DNA of 64,000 nucleotides from Peribacillus simplex (GCF_001578185.1 NZ_CP011008.1:4244001-4308000), one strand, 5' to 3'; shown: positions 1 through 7,613, counted from the first letter of the stretch. Notes: generated by a model not told the origin, from the sequence alone. A program made the numbers and translations.

Positions 1-154
1 ATTTTGTCTGATGACTGCGTTGTTTTTCCATATCCGTTTTTTCAAAAAAATGATTAACTGTATCATCCTTAAGCACCAACTCGTTGTAAAAATAGTCCAC
101 AACTTTTGCTATCGCTTCTTCTCCACCAATTTTTTCATAAAGTGTTTGATCCAT
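1..154 (-). CDS. Truncated hemoglobin, second copy, 5' part only (runs off left edge)
   Basis: Bases 1-162 repeat bases 3031-3192, the start region of the intact hemoglobin gene at 2822-3184, with only one or two differences. One of them turns the second codon from Glu to Asp. Translation from 154 gives the same N-terminal third of a group I truncated hemoglobin and stays open to the window edge. The similarity stops just upstream of the start codon. The AGGAG ribosome binding site of the intact copy is replaced there by AAGCAAAG, so this copy may be poorly translated. Whether it is a full second gene or a truncated relic lies outside the window. Confidence 0.6.
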   Translation of the reverse strand, partial: MDQTLYEKIGGEEAIAKVVDYFYNELVLKDDTVNHFFEKTDMEKQRSHQTK

Positions 155-303
155 ATATACACTTTGCTTTTGTGGGTCTGTCTTTGGTTTAAGAGTTATA
201 GAATCTAATCCTTTGAAGGTTCACTTGCTTCTTCGCCATTAAGAAAAGCACATTATTTGTCTATTCCTTTTACATTATCATAGATCTAGGTAGTATACCT
301 AAA

Positions 304-336
304 TATAAAAAGCCTCATCAAGTTTTTGAAGAGGCT
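304..336 (-). terminator. Rho-independent terminator of the peptidase gene
   Basis: On the minus strand a 6-bp stem (AGCCTC/GAGGCT, 311-336) is followed by TTTTTATATTT. It lies about 65 bases past the stop codon of the carboxypeptidase gene. Confidence 0.7.
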
Positions 337-400
337 ATTCATTGCGTATAATTTATTAAAGTTTTTGCACTAGAACCTATATATCTTTAGGAGCATTTCT

Positions 401-1531
401 TTAGTTTTGAACGGCTCTAGTATAATAATATTCTTCAAGAGTAAGTCCTTGGCTCATAATAGTTTGAGCTATTGGTTTACCTACATATCGAAGATGCCAT
501 GGTTCATATTTATACCCAGTGACTGATTCTTTTCCTTTAGGGTAACGGATAATAAATCCATAATCATCTGCATGTGCCTGTAACCATTTTGCTTCTTTAG
601 TACCTCCAAAGCAATCCTGTGCCGCGCATTTACCATTGCCGCCTGTCACGTCAATAGCAAGGCCTGTTTCATGCTCACTTGTTCCAGGTAATGCACTGTA
701 TGTGATTGCTTTGGCATAACCATCCCTTTTTACATAATAATCAAATAGAGCAACTTGTGTAGCATGTGATCTGTATGCAGATACACCGAGAAGACTTACT
801 CCCTGCTTCTTGGATTCCGCAAATAATTTGCTAATGGCAGCTGCTGCTTCACTTCGCATTTTTCTCTTTTCCGTCTTTTCTTTAAAAGTAAACGGTATTG
901 ATGTATATACTAAGTCTTTTGGTACATAGTTTTCTGGTAGCTTATTTTTTTTATTGACTAGCACTGGAATACTTTCTGGCTTTGCAACAACCTGAATGTC
1001 GTCAGATGAAGGATTGGATACCTTTACATATTGGCCACTAACATAACCTGTTTGACCATTTAAGCTTACCTTTAGCCATCCATTCTCACTTTTTCCAGTA
1101 ACCATTAACTTTGTGCCCTGTTTAACTGTTGCTATAATTTTATTAGCAGTAGAAGGACCTGTACGGACATTCAGGTTAGCCGTTGCTGTATAGGTTACAG
1201 TTGCTGTACTAGATGAAGGATTGGATACCTTTACATATTGGCCACTAACATAACCTGTTTGACCATTTAAGCTTACCTTTAGCCATCCATTCTCATTTTT
1301 TCCAGTAACCGTTAACTTTGTGCCCTGTTTAACTGTTGCTATAATTTTATTGGCAGTAGAAGGACCTGTACGGACATTCAGGTTAGCAGTTGCTGTATAG
1401 GTTACAGTTGCTGCATTGGCTACACTTGGTTTTGAAGGGCTAAAACCGATTAAACCTGCACATAAAATAATGAAAGCAAAACCGGTAGCTAGCAATCTTT
1501 TGTTTAACGTTACTTTATTTAGTTTTGTCAT
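401..1531 (-). CDS. Secreted LdcB/VanY-type carboxypeptidase with two SH3b domains
   Basis: Predicted exported zinc carboxypeptidase (peptidase family M15B) that trims stem peptides of peptidoglycan. Residues 1-40 are a signal peptide ending in an Ala-Asn-Ala site. Two bacterial SH3 domains follow (about 42-104 and 111-173), expected to bind the cell wall. The catalytic domain fills about 230-365 and carries the zinc motif SEHETGLAID (285-294) and the EPWHLRYVG motif (343-351). The ATG at 1531 has GAGGTG eight bases upstream. The gene stands alone with its own terminator. D,D- and L,D-carboxypeptidases of this family share these motifs, so the exact bond cut cannot be told from sequence. Confidence 0.9.
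   Translation of the reverse strand: MTKLNKVTLNKRLLATGFAFIILCAGLIGFSPSKPSVANAATVTYTATANLNVRTGPSTANKIIATVKQGTKLTVTGKNENGWLKVSLNGQTGYVSGQYVKVSNPSSSTATVTYTATANLNVRTGPSTANKIIATVKQGTKLMVTGKSENGWLKVSLNGQTGYVSGQYVKVSNPSSDDIQVVAKPESIPVLVNKKNKLPENYVPKDLVYTSIPFTFKEKTEKRKMRSEAAAAISKLFAESKKQGVSLLGVSAYRSHATQVALFDYYVKRDGYAKAITYSALPGTSEHETGLAIDVTGGNGKCAAQDCFGGTKEAKWLQAHADDYGFIIRYPKGKESVTGYKYEPWHLRYVGKPIAQTIMSQGLTLEEYYYTRAVQN
1005..1418 (-). repeat. Two tandem 207-bp repeats encoding the SH3b domains
   Basis: Bases 1005-1211 and 1212-1418 are nearly identical at nucleotide level with an exact 207-bp (69-codon) period. The encoded domains differ at only a few residues. This near identity points to a recent duplication or continuing homogenisation. 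Confidence 0.9.
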
Positions 1532-1854
1532 TTAGAACACCTCAGCTTTAACGAATGTAGTTTTCTATTCATGGAATTAATCTTAAAATACCAGATAAAT
1601 ATATTCTATTACGGTAATAAGATTGGTGGATATAAAATTATCGCAAAGATTATCAATACCCACTGTATAAACAGAATAGGTTTATTTCTGTCATCCCAAA
1701 ATTCGTTTCCCAAAAAAGAACGCATTATTTTATCTCCTCAATCTAAATCAAAGTCTACTCGTATTATAAACTGTAATGAACTATCCTGCCCTTCTTATTA
1801 TAAGGTCAGACAAAAAATATTTCTGGTTGACCATTTTTCATATCAATATATGAT

Positions 1855-2627
1855 AACGGTAGCAGGGGTAGAACGTACCTGCCCGTGGGGCTTAAGATCC
1901 CGTCAACTAAACAGTTCGCCCCTACTTGCTTAAACATGATTTGGCTGGTTGGGACCAAGATCTCGTATAATTTCAAGCAGTTCTTGATCAGGTTTCCCCT
2001 GAGTATCATGGGGTTTTTGGGGACTTATATTCAGTTGTCTCTATACTAACCTTATTAGAATATCCTACATCTAAAGATGTTTTGATAGTCGATGAAGAAG
2101 CTTTAGGTAATAAAATCGATGAATTATGTACAATTCGTTCAAGAAAGTGGGCAAATACAAAGACAAAGAAACTTATAGCTGCAGCAGCTAAATCAGACAA
2201 CACTGTATCAAAGTTGGATGAAGAGATAGGTGCGCAAAAGAAATTGAAGAATATAAGATAATCCGATCAATCCCTGGTATCGGTGAAAAAATGGCAGAAA
2301 CGATAATTTCTGAAATTGGTGAGATTGATCGGTTTAATCAGCCTAAAAAACTCGTAGCATTTGCAGGAATTGATCCTAGTATCTTTGAATCTGGTAGATT
2401 CAAGGGATCCGTAAACAAAATAATCAAAATAGGTTCGAGTAGATTACGGCATGCCCTATATATGGCTGTTCGATGTGCCATTCGTGATTGTAGAAAACAC
2501 TGATGAAGTCATCCCTCGTAATAAGAGATTACGTGAGTTCTATGATAAGAAGGGGAAAAAAGTAGCTGTTATAGCATGTGCTAATAAGCTTCTACATTGG
2601 CTTTATGCACCATTACAAAACAACTGA
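1855..2627 (+). mobile_element. Decayed IS110-family element
   Basis: Remains of an IS110-type insertion sequence. The transposase part covers 1971-2627. The stretch before it (about 1855-1967) is GC-richer and has short hairpin-forming segments. From memory it resembles the non-coding 5' region of Bacillus IS110 elements, where the guide (bridge) RNA of the family is encoded. The catalytic N-terminal DEDD half is missing, so an internal deletion seems to have joined the non-coding left end to the middle of the transposase. I could not define the element ends. Confidence 0.5.
1971..2627 (+). pseudogene. IS110-family transposase, C-terminal remnant with frameshifts
   Basis: Translation in pieces gives typical IS110 transposase segments. 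The frame starting at 1971 yields a segment beginning LDQVSPEYHG and is open to about 2261. A second frame (about 2225-2501) carries the Transposase_20 helix-hairpin-helix motif SIPGIGEKMAE, followed by FAGIDPS and the RLRHALY motif. The frame of the first segment resumes and ends at TGA 2625-2627. A stop at 1968 and two frameshifts make it inactive. The N-terminal DEDD/RuvC-like catalytic domain is absent. Confidence 0.8.
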
Positions 2628-2775
2628 ACTTTCCAAAATATGGCCTAGTTTGAAAGTGTAACCAAATATAATAAAACTCTCCAACCACTGTTCATAGGGA
2701 GGTTATTTGGTATCATATTTTAGTATAGCATGTAATATTTTTAGTTTTTATTAGCTAGTTTTGTTGCATAAGAAA

Positions 2776-2796
2776 AGGAGCTGCTGATCAGCTCCT
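2776..2796 (-). terminator. Terminator of the hemoglobin gene
   Basis: An 8-bp stem (AGGAGCTG/CAGCTCCT) is followed on the minus strand by TTTTC. It lies 26 bases past the hemoglobin stop codon. The same hairpin with its flank GTTGCATAA occurs again at 5361-5381. Confidence 0.7.
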
Positions 2797-2821
2797 GGTA
2801 TTGAAGTAATGTACCTGATAG

Positions 2822-3184
2822 TTATTTATTCAAAATATCATTTCTTAGTGAAGCAACTTTAGTTAAAGCTGTATCTATGTCAGCTTCATTCACTCCAAAG
2901 TGAGCAAGTGCATCGTTAAGATGTTTTACAATAGCATTAAAATGGGCTGGTTGCAGATTCATTCCCTGGTGAGCTTTTGCCATTGATTGTCCAGAATATT
3001 GTTTTGGACCGCCTAATGCAAAACTAATAAATTTTGTCTGATGACTGCGTTGTTTTTCCATATCCGTTTTTTCAAAAAAATGATTAACTGTATCATCCTT
3101 AAGCACCAACTCGTTGTAAAAATAGTCCACAACTTTTGCTATCGCTTCTTCTCCACCAATTTTTTCATAAAGTGTTTGTTCCAT
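2822..3184 (-). CDS. Group I truncated hemoglobin
   Basis: A 120-residue heme protein of the truncated (2-on-2) hemoglobin family, the usual full length for group I (TrHbN/GlbN-like). The LYEKIGG start, the DYFYNELV helix and the AHQGMNL...HFNAIV segment, which holds the proximal histidine region, are all in place. Members bind O2 or NO and often detoxify NO; which applies here is not shown by the sequence. The ATG at 3184 follows AGGAG with good spacing. It is a single-gene unit with a terminator. A near-identical copy of its first 51 codons lies at the left edge of the window. Confidence 0.92.
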   Translation of the reverse strand: MEQTLYEKIGGEEAIAKVVDYFYNELVLKDDTVNHFFEKTDMEKQRSHQTKFISFALGGPKQYSGQSMAKAHQGMNLQPAHFNAIVKHLNDALAHFGVNEADIDTALTKVASLRNDILNK

Positions 3185-3332
3185 ATATACACTCCTACTT
3201 TGTAATTAATATAAGTATTTTCTGCAGAAAATTCATTTTTATTCCATATACTTTTGTAAGTAATATTAGGATGTCGATAAAAATCCAATTGCTAGTGAAA
3301 ACAAACCGTTAAAACCCCAAACAATTCCTTGC

Positions 3333-3357
3333 GTTTTCGCCTTACCAAAATGGGTAG
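3333..3357 (+). promoter_or_regulatory. Possible sigma-B promoter of yuxK
   Basis: GTTTTC (3333-3338), a 13-base spacer and GGGTAG (3352-3357) resemble the sigma-B consensus GTTTAA-N12-15-GGGTAT. The site ends 52 bases before the start codon. This is a motif match only. Confidence 0.45.
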
Positions 3358-3409
3358 TGTATTATAGAAGCATGAGTATGATAAACGTCTCTCTGTAGGA
3401 GGAATGTTC

Positions 3410-3802
3410 ATGAATCCGGTCATTTTATTTGATGGTGAATGCAACTTTTGTGATTCGAGTGTCCAGTTCATTATAAAGCGGGATCCGCAGGGGCTTTTTT
3501 ATTACGCTTCGCTTCAAAGTGAGGCGGGTCAAGAGCTGCTGAAGAAATACGATGCTCCCGCAGATATAGATAGCATGGTTCTGATCGAAAAGGACAAGGC
3601 CTACTATAAATCGTCTGCAGCCTTGAGGATTTGCCGCCGCTTACAAGGGGCATGGAAATTGCTTTACGGTTTCATCATCGTTCCAAGCTTCATCCGGAAC
3701 ATCGTTTATGACTTCATTGCCAAGAACCGTTACAAATGGTTCGGAAAGAAAGAAGAGAGCTGCATGCTGCCATCGCCAAGTATTCGAAAGCGCTTTTTAT
3801 AA
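3410..3802 (+). CDS. yuxK: DUF393 / DCC-family thiol-disulfide protein YuxK
   Basis: A 130-residue protein of the DUF393 (DCC) family, thought to be thiol-disulfide oxidoreductases. The family signature FDGECNFCDSSVQF lies near the N-terminus and holds the C-x-x-C pair. The middle pattern SSAALRI and the C-terminal RNRYKWFG segment are also typical. Two ATGs are possible (3404 and 3410). The AGGAGGA directly before 3404 leaves no spacing, so 3410 is preferred. The stop codon TAA (3800-3802) lies inside the target duplication of the repeat element inserted right behind it, so the element landed exactly at the gene's end. Confidence 0.88.
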   Translation: MNPVILFDGECNFCDSSVQFIIKRDPQGLFYYASLQSEAGQELLKKYDAPADIDSMVLIEKDKAYYKSSAALRICRRLQGAWKLLYGFIIVPSFIRNIVYDFIAKNRYKWFGKKEESCMLPSPSIRKRFL

Positions 3803-3803
3803 A

Positions 3804-4023
3804 AGGTTCTTTTCGTAAAGATTGTTGTTTTTAAAACGAAACTTTTAAGGTTGAGTGGAGCGGAAGTGCGAGACTCCTGCGGGAGCAGCGGGACAGGTGA
3901 GACCCCACAGGCGTTTACGCCGAGGAGGCTCACCGCCCGCACCAAGGAAAGCGAGCATCTGGAGGGGAAATCAACCACAACTCACTACCTGGTAAATAGC
4001 AACAAAGTATGTGAAAACAGCCT
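3804..4023. mobile_element. MITE-like 220-bp element, copy 1
   Basis: Almost the same 220-bp sequence occurs at 12910-13130. The ends form imperfect inverted repeats: AGGTTCTTTTCG at the left against AGGCTGTTTTCA read inward from the right. Both are flanked by the 6-bp direct repeat TATAAA (3798-3803 and 4024-4029), as expected of a target duplication. The interior is GC-rich and strongly self-complementary (GCGGG...CCCGC, about 3886-3937). It carries no convincing coding region; ORFs within it arise from the repeat itself. Confidence 0.75.
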
Positions 4024-4160
4024 TATAAAAAGAACCAAAGCATGTTGTTATTTCATTAATAAGCAAAAAGAACTTCACTATAATTGAGGTTGTAGCCTTG
4101 AAATAAAGTTTGATCAAATTAATACAAGAAACCTTGATCAATGAATAAAAAAAATAGAAA

Positions 4161-4190
4161 GGGCATGTTTTGATTGATCAAAACATGCCC
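4161..4190 (-). terminator. Terminator of the FAH-family gene
   Basis: A perfect 14-bp inverted repeat (GGGCATGTTTTGAT and its complement around a 2-base loop), then TTTCTATTTTTTTT on the minus strand. It lies 75 bases past the gene's stop. Confidence 0.85.
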
Positions 4191-4264
4191 TTATACTATT
4201 TAATTGGATTATTCTTTTATAAAAAGGATTGATCATTCTTGGTTATTAAGAATGCTGGCAAATC

Positions 4265-5062
4265 TTACTGAACACCATTAGTTAATCGACCAATGTTCTC
4301 GACTTCAACAACGACCTCATCCCCCGATTTAATCGGGCAGCTGCCAGATGGTGAACCCGTAGCCAAAATGTCACCTGGCTCCAGCGTCATCACCTGCGAA
4401 AGCCAGCTGATTAAAAACGGAATGCTTAGAGACATTTGATTGGTATTCCCGTCTTGGACAACGCGGCCGTTTAATGTGGTCACAATTCTCAAATTTGTAG
4501 GATCTACCCCGGTAACGATGCACGGCCCCAAAGGTCCGAATGTATCAAATCCTTTGCCCCGCGTAAACTGTGGATCTTTTTTTGTAAGATCTCTTGCTGT
4601 GACGTCATTAAATATCGTGCAACCGAACACATAATCAAGCGCATCTTCTTCTTTGATGTTTTTTCCGCGCTTTCCAATGATCAGGGCTACTTCCCCTTCA
4701 AGTTCCACTTGGTTGGATAGATCGTTTGGAGGAAGGATGATTTTCTCCTTGTCTGCAATAAGCGAAGATAATGGCTTTAGGAATAGAAATGGTTCTACAA
4801 GGTTTGCCTCTCCCCCTGTTTCCTTTGCATGACCTGCATATGTCCAGCCGAAATTAACCACTTTCGAAGGTTTTACAGGTTCCAGAATTTTTACGTCACT
4901 ATATTTCAGCTCTACCCCGTCATACTTTATTTCCTTGTTGACAAGTTCAGCAAAACTGCTAGACAGTTGTAATATCATCTCATCCTCAACAATACCGTAG
5001 TGTATGTTTCCTTGTTGATTCTGATAGCGAACTATTTTTTGCGTTTTTTGTAGCACATGCAT
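4265..5062 (-). CDS. Fumarylacetoacetate hydrolase (FAH) family protein
   Basis: A 265-residue enzyme of the FAH superfamily, which holds C-C bond hydrolases, decarboxylases and isomerases of ring-cleavage products. The metal-binding E-x-E motif is in the segment VELEGEVALIIG (about 116-127), with the downstream acidic ligand in NDVTARD. The conserved KGFDTFGPLGP and ATGSPSG loops are present. The start has AAAGGAG 12 bases upstream. It is monocistronic with a strong terminator. The substrate cannot be named, since family members catalyse many different reactions. Confidence 0.85.
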   Translation of the reverse strand: MHVLQKTQKIVRYQNQQGNIHYGIVEDEMILQLSSSFAELVNKEIKYDGVELKYSDVKILEPVKPSKVVNFGWTYAGHAKETGGEANLVEPFLFLKPLSSLIADKEKIILPPNDLSNQVELEGEVALIIGKRGKNIKEEDALDYVFGCTIFNDVTARDLTKKDPQFTRGKGFDTFGPLGPCIVTGVDPTNLRIVTTLNGRVVQDGNTNQMSLSIPFLISWLSQVMTLEPGDILATGSPSGSCPIKSGDEVVVEVENIGRLTNGVQ

Positions 5063-5360
5063 TATGAATAAACTCCTTTGATGTAAGGTATACTGACCTC
5101 AGATAATATAAAATTCGGGCCTCCATAATCGTAAATGAAGACTTCCAACTCCATTATAACCGAAAAGCACAATAAAACTGAAGTTTAGCGCCCAAATACA
5201 ATTAAAGCCAAGGAAGAAATATGAAATAAAAAACAAGAACTGTATGGGTTAGACAGTCTTTTTTTATCTTTTCCCATTTATGTCGCAGTATGTGTCAGAT
5301 GTGATATATAGCCCAGTTTTTCTTATTAAACCATCCTGCCCCGATCGTTGCATAAAGAAA

Positions 5361-5381
5361 AGGAGCTGCTGATCAGCTCCT
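5361..5381. repeat. Second copy of the GTTGCATAA-AGGAGCTG hairpin
   Basis: The 21-bp palindromic hairpin and about 12 bases of flank match 2764-2796 almost exactly. Here no gene ends nearby on the minus strand, so it looks like a stray terminator-type repeat. It lies directly upstream of a gene that appears to have lost its 5' end. Confidence 0.5.
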
Positions 5382-5446
5382 GAATTAACGCGCCTGTTAG
5401 CTCATGAAGAGTATATATTTTTTATCGCGAGATTAGATATTTTTCT

Positions 5447-5767
5447 TTGAATATTGGACTTAATTCACTCCATACTGATATTTACGGTGAAGAACACTTT
5501 TCTATGACATTTGAAGTTAATGGGTTAAACGCTTTAAAAGCTGTTCATAAAGATTTTATCGAAAAAGAAATAAAAGTTGGAGGAATTGAAAACAGAGGTC
5601 ACACGGGGAGAAACTTTGTTTTTTATGATTTAGATGGTAATAAATTTGATATAGAACTTGCTTCGGATTGGTATGTAGGTAAATGGGGTGCAGAGTTAAG
5701 TTATAAAGATGAAGACAAAGCAATTCTCAAAGCTCCAATTTTTAAGGACAGAGATCATAAGTATTAA
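5447..5767 (+). pseudogene. VOC (glyoxalase-like) family protein, N-terminally truncated
   Basis: The 106 residues end in a pattern typical of the VOC/glyoxalase fold: FVFYDLDGNKFDIELASDW, where Asp-x-Asp-Gly-Asn-Lys leads the last beta strand. The first quarter of the domain is missing compared with the usual 120-130 residues. The only start is TTG at 5447, with no ribosome binding site. The frame is open upstream only to 5408. The copied hairpin at 5361-5381 stands just ahead of the break, so the 5' end was probably lost in a rearrangement. A short functional protein cannot be ruled out. Confidence 0.55.
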
Positions 5768-5849
5768 GGGTAGGTACCACTTATATACCAGTTACTGATG
5801 TGCTGTGATGGGCATCTCCATGGGACAATGGTTGAATAACATAAAGAAA

Positions 5850-5874
5850 CCGAGGGAATGATTCATTCCCTCGG
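5850..5874. terminator. Bidirectional terminator
   Basis: An 11- to 12-bp near-perfect palindrome (CCGAGGGAATGA and complement) between the convergent VOC and gsiB-like genes. It is followed by TTTC-like sequence on the minus strand. Confidence 0.75.
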
Positions 5875-5909
5875 TCATTTATGAGTTCTACTTGATTTTT
5901 CATTCTATA

Positions 5910-6374
5910 TTAACGGCGGCTTTTTTCCCCGCCATTAAGTCCTGCTTCTTCCCGGCTCATTTTTCCATTACTGGAACCGTCAGAGCTGCCGTCGCCATCT
6001 CGTTGATTGGCACGTGCCTCCCCGCCTTTTTCACCGATTTCCTGATAGAACTCCTTGCCATGACTGTCGGATGTCGCTTCTCCGCCTTTTTGGCCAATCT
6101 CTTGATAGAATTCCTTATCATGATTTTCGGATGTCGCTACTCCGCCTTTTTGGCCAATCTCTTGATAAAATTCCTTATCATGATTTTCGGATGTTGCTTC
6201 TCCGCCTTTTTGGCCAATCTCTTGATAAAATTCCTTATCATGATTTTCGGATGTTGCTTCTCCGCCTTTTTGGCCAATCTCTTGATAGAATTCCTTATCA
6301 TGATTTTTAGCTGTTGTTTCTCCGCCTTTACGTCCTGCTTCTTCACGATTCATTTTACCATTGTTGTTAGTCAT
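5910..6374 (-). CDS. gsiB: GsiB-like general stress protein (KGG repeats), long paralogue
   Basis: A 154-residue hydrophilic protein built of 20-residue repeats with the core EIGQKGGEATSENHDKEFYQ, the KGG (stress-induced acidophilic) repeat of B. subtilis GsiB. Such proteins are glycine- and lysine-rich, largely disordered and thought to protect the cell during desiccation or other stress. The start at 6374 is chosen because AAGGAGGA lies nine bases upstream; the upstream in-frame ATG has none. The coding repeats form a 60-bp tandem array (about 6076-6320). A sigma-B promoter lies 54-78 bases upstream. Confidence 0.9.
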   Translation of the reverse strand: MTNNNGKMNREEAGRKGGETTAKNHDKEFYQEIGQKGGEATSENHDKEFYQEIGQKGGEATSENHDKEFYQEIGQKGGVATSENHDKEFYQEIGQKGGEATSDSHGKEFYQEIGEKGGEARANQRDGDGSSDGSSNGKMSREEAGLNGGEKSRR

Positions 6375-6427
6375 TAAAAATTCCTCCTTATTATTTGGAT
6401 TTTCCATGAACTAGCTACATGTGTCAT

Positions 6428-6452
6428 ATACCCGCTGGAACGGTTATAAAAC
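6428..6452 (-). promoter_or_regulatory. Sigma-B promoter of the long gsiB-like gene
   Basis: On the minus strand GTTTTA (6452-6447), a 13-base spacer and GGGTAT (6433-6428). This matches the sigma-B consensus closely and has the same layout as the promoter at 6823-6847. Confidence 0.8.
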
Positions 6453-6541
6453 TAGAATCTGCTAAATACTTCAGGTCGCTCCTTCTATTTAACGGCGACT
6501 CTTTTCCCCGCCATTAAGTCCTGCTTCTCCCAGCTCATTTT

Positions 6542-6769
6542 TCAATCATTGGACCCGTCAGATTTGCCGCCATCACGTTGATTGGCACGTGCCTCTCCGC
6601 CTTTTTGGCCAATTTCCTGATAGAATTCCTTATCATGATTTTCGGAAGTGGCCTCTCCACCTTTTTGGCCAATCTCCTGGAAAAATTCCTTATCATGATT
6701 TTTGGCTGTCGCTTCCCCACCTTTGCGGCCAGCTTCTTCCCTGCTCATTTTTTCATTGTTGTTAGTCAT
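6542..6769 (-). CDS. GsiB-like general stress protein, short paralogue
   Basis: A 75-residue KGG-repeat protein with two full repeats, against five in its neighbour. It starts MTNNNEKMSREEAGRKGGE, nearly the same as the long copy. The 5' region is also shared: an AAGGAGGAG ribosome site after CCAAATAAT and a sigma-B promoter at the same distance. The two genes are therefore a tandem duplication including the control region, followed by repeat gain or loss. They are separately transcribed. Confidence 0.9.
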   Translation of the reverse strand: MTNNNEKMSREEAGRKGGEATAKNHDKEFFQEIGQKGGEATSENHDKEFYQEIGQKGGEARANQRDGGKSDGSND

Positions 6770-6822
6770 TAAAACTCCTCCTTATTATTTGGATTTTTCA
6801 TGAACTAGCTACAGTTTTATGT

Positions 6823-6847
6823 ATACCCGATAGTTTGGAAATAAAAC
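6823..6847 (-). promoter_or_regulatory. Sigma-B promoter of the short gsiB-like gene
   Basis: GTTTTA (6847-6842), 13 bases, GGGTAT (6828-6823) on the minus strand. The start codon follows 53 bases later. Confidence 0.8.
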
Positions 6848-6884
6848 TAGAATCTATTAAAACTTTTCCATTTCAATTAGGAAA

Positions 6885-6914
6885 AGCATCATGAATGTTA
6901 TCACTCATGATGCT
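6885..6914 (-). terminator. Terminator of the YvrJ operon
   Basis: A 10-bp perfect stem (AGCATCATGA/TCATGATGCT), then TTTTCC on the minus strand, 12 bases past the YvrJ stop codon. Confidence 0.8.
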
Positions 6915-6926
6915 CCCCGCTTTTCC

Positions 6927-7082
6927 TTAACCAGACTTCGGAATCCCTTCTCGCAAGCGATCTGGCAGCTCTACAAGGGTTTCATTCAAAGTATCCAATT
7001 TTGTTTCAATCCTATGAAGCAAATAAAGGGTAACAATGATCGGGAACCCAATATCACTGACAAATGGCAGGATTTGATCCAC
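6927..7082 (-). CDS. YvrJ-family small membrane protein
   Basis: A 51-residue ORF starting with GTG at 7082, eight bases after GAGAGGTG. It reads VDQILPFVSDIGFPIIVTLY and on through LLHRIETKLD. One hydrophobic segment (about residues 8-22) followed by an amphipathic helix and the GFPIIVTLYLL core are typical of the YvrJ family. Function is unknown. It is the last gene of a three-gene minus-strand unit with DUF2922 and DUF1659 genes, a combination common in Bacillaceae. Confidence 0.8.
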   Translation of the reverse strand: MDQILPFVSDIGFPIIVTLYLLHRIETKLDTLNETLVELPDRLREGIPKSG

Positions 7083-7134
7083 TTGTAATTCACCTCTCTT
7101 CCGGGGTGTCCTAAAAAGATGCCCTTCCCGTTCG

Positions 7135-7350
7135 TTAGATCAGTTCCACTTCCTCGACATTCCGCTCGACAATTCGCGCTGCTTTCAAATCGACGAAATC
7201 TCCGGAAGATGCAACGAACACATTCCCCGCAATCAGTTGTTCCATTGCCAGTTTAATCGTATTAACATTGACCGGCTTCGGATTATCAACGGAAATCGTC
7301 GCTGTCTTCCCTTCCTCCGTAACGAAAATCATTTCCAGTACTTTAGCCAT
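7135..7350 (-). CDS. DUF2922 family protein
   Basis: A 71-residue protein of the DUF2922 family: MAKVLEMIFVTEEGKTATIS start, the VNVNTIKLAMEQLI middle and a hydrophobic C-terminus. No enzyme motif or signal peptide is seen. GGAGGTGA precedes the start. It sits between the DUF1659 gene and the YvrJ gene, all in one direction and ending at one terminator. The trio is conserved in Bacillaceae, but its job is not known. Confidence 0.85.
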   Translation of the reverse strand: MAKVLEMIFVTEEGKTATISVDNPKPVNVNTIKLAMEQLIAGNVFVASSGDFVDLKAARIVERNVEEVELI

Positions 7351-7394
7351 TTCAAATCACCTCCCCCCTCTTCCGACATCGTTCCAAAAGTCGA

Positions 7395-7613
7395 TTAACC
7401 AATCAATGAACTTGTATCCACTCGAGTCACTTCCCCCATTGGATAATTCTGCACGCTTGCGATTGCAACAGCTGTCGAAAATAGCTGATCCGCCGTTGCC
7501 TCAACCTTGATGTTCGAAAATGACCTCCGCTTGAAAACAAGAGCCCCATTTTCATTTAACCCCGTCTCAAAATCAATCCGCAACGTACTTGATACTGGAA
7601 TCTGGTTTGCCAT
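7395..7613 (-). CDS. DUF1659 family protein
   Basis: A 72-residue DUF1659 protein (MANQIPVSSTLRIDFETGL...KVEATADQLFSTAVAIASVQ). The ATG at 7613 is preferred over the GTG at 7622 because the GGGGGTG ribosome site then has eight bases of spacing. It is the first gene of the DUF1659-DUF2922-YvrJ unit. Function is unknown. Confidence 0.85.
   Translation of the reverse strand: MANQIPVSSTLRIDFETGLNENGALVFKRRSFSNIKVEATADQLFSTAVAIASVQNYPMGEVTRVDTSSLIG

Noticed and set aside
3851..4087. ORF MSGAEVRDSCGSSGTG, also present at 12928-13137
   Set aside because: The same frame recurs only because both lie within the non-coding MITE-like element; no start signal.
5892..6377. Plus-strand ORF of 161 codons over the long gsiB-like gene
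   Set aside because: Periodic shadow of the repeat-coding minus strand; no ribosome site and low-complexity Phe/Leu translation.
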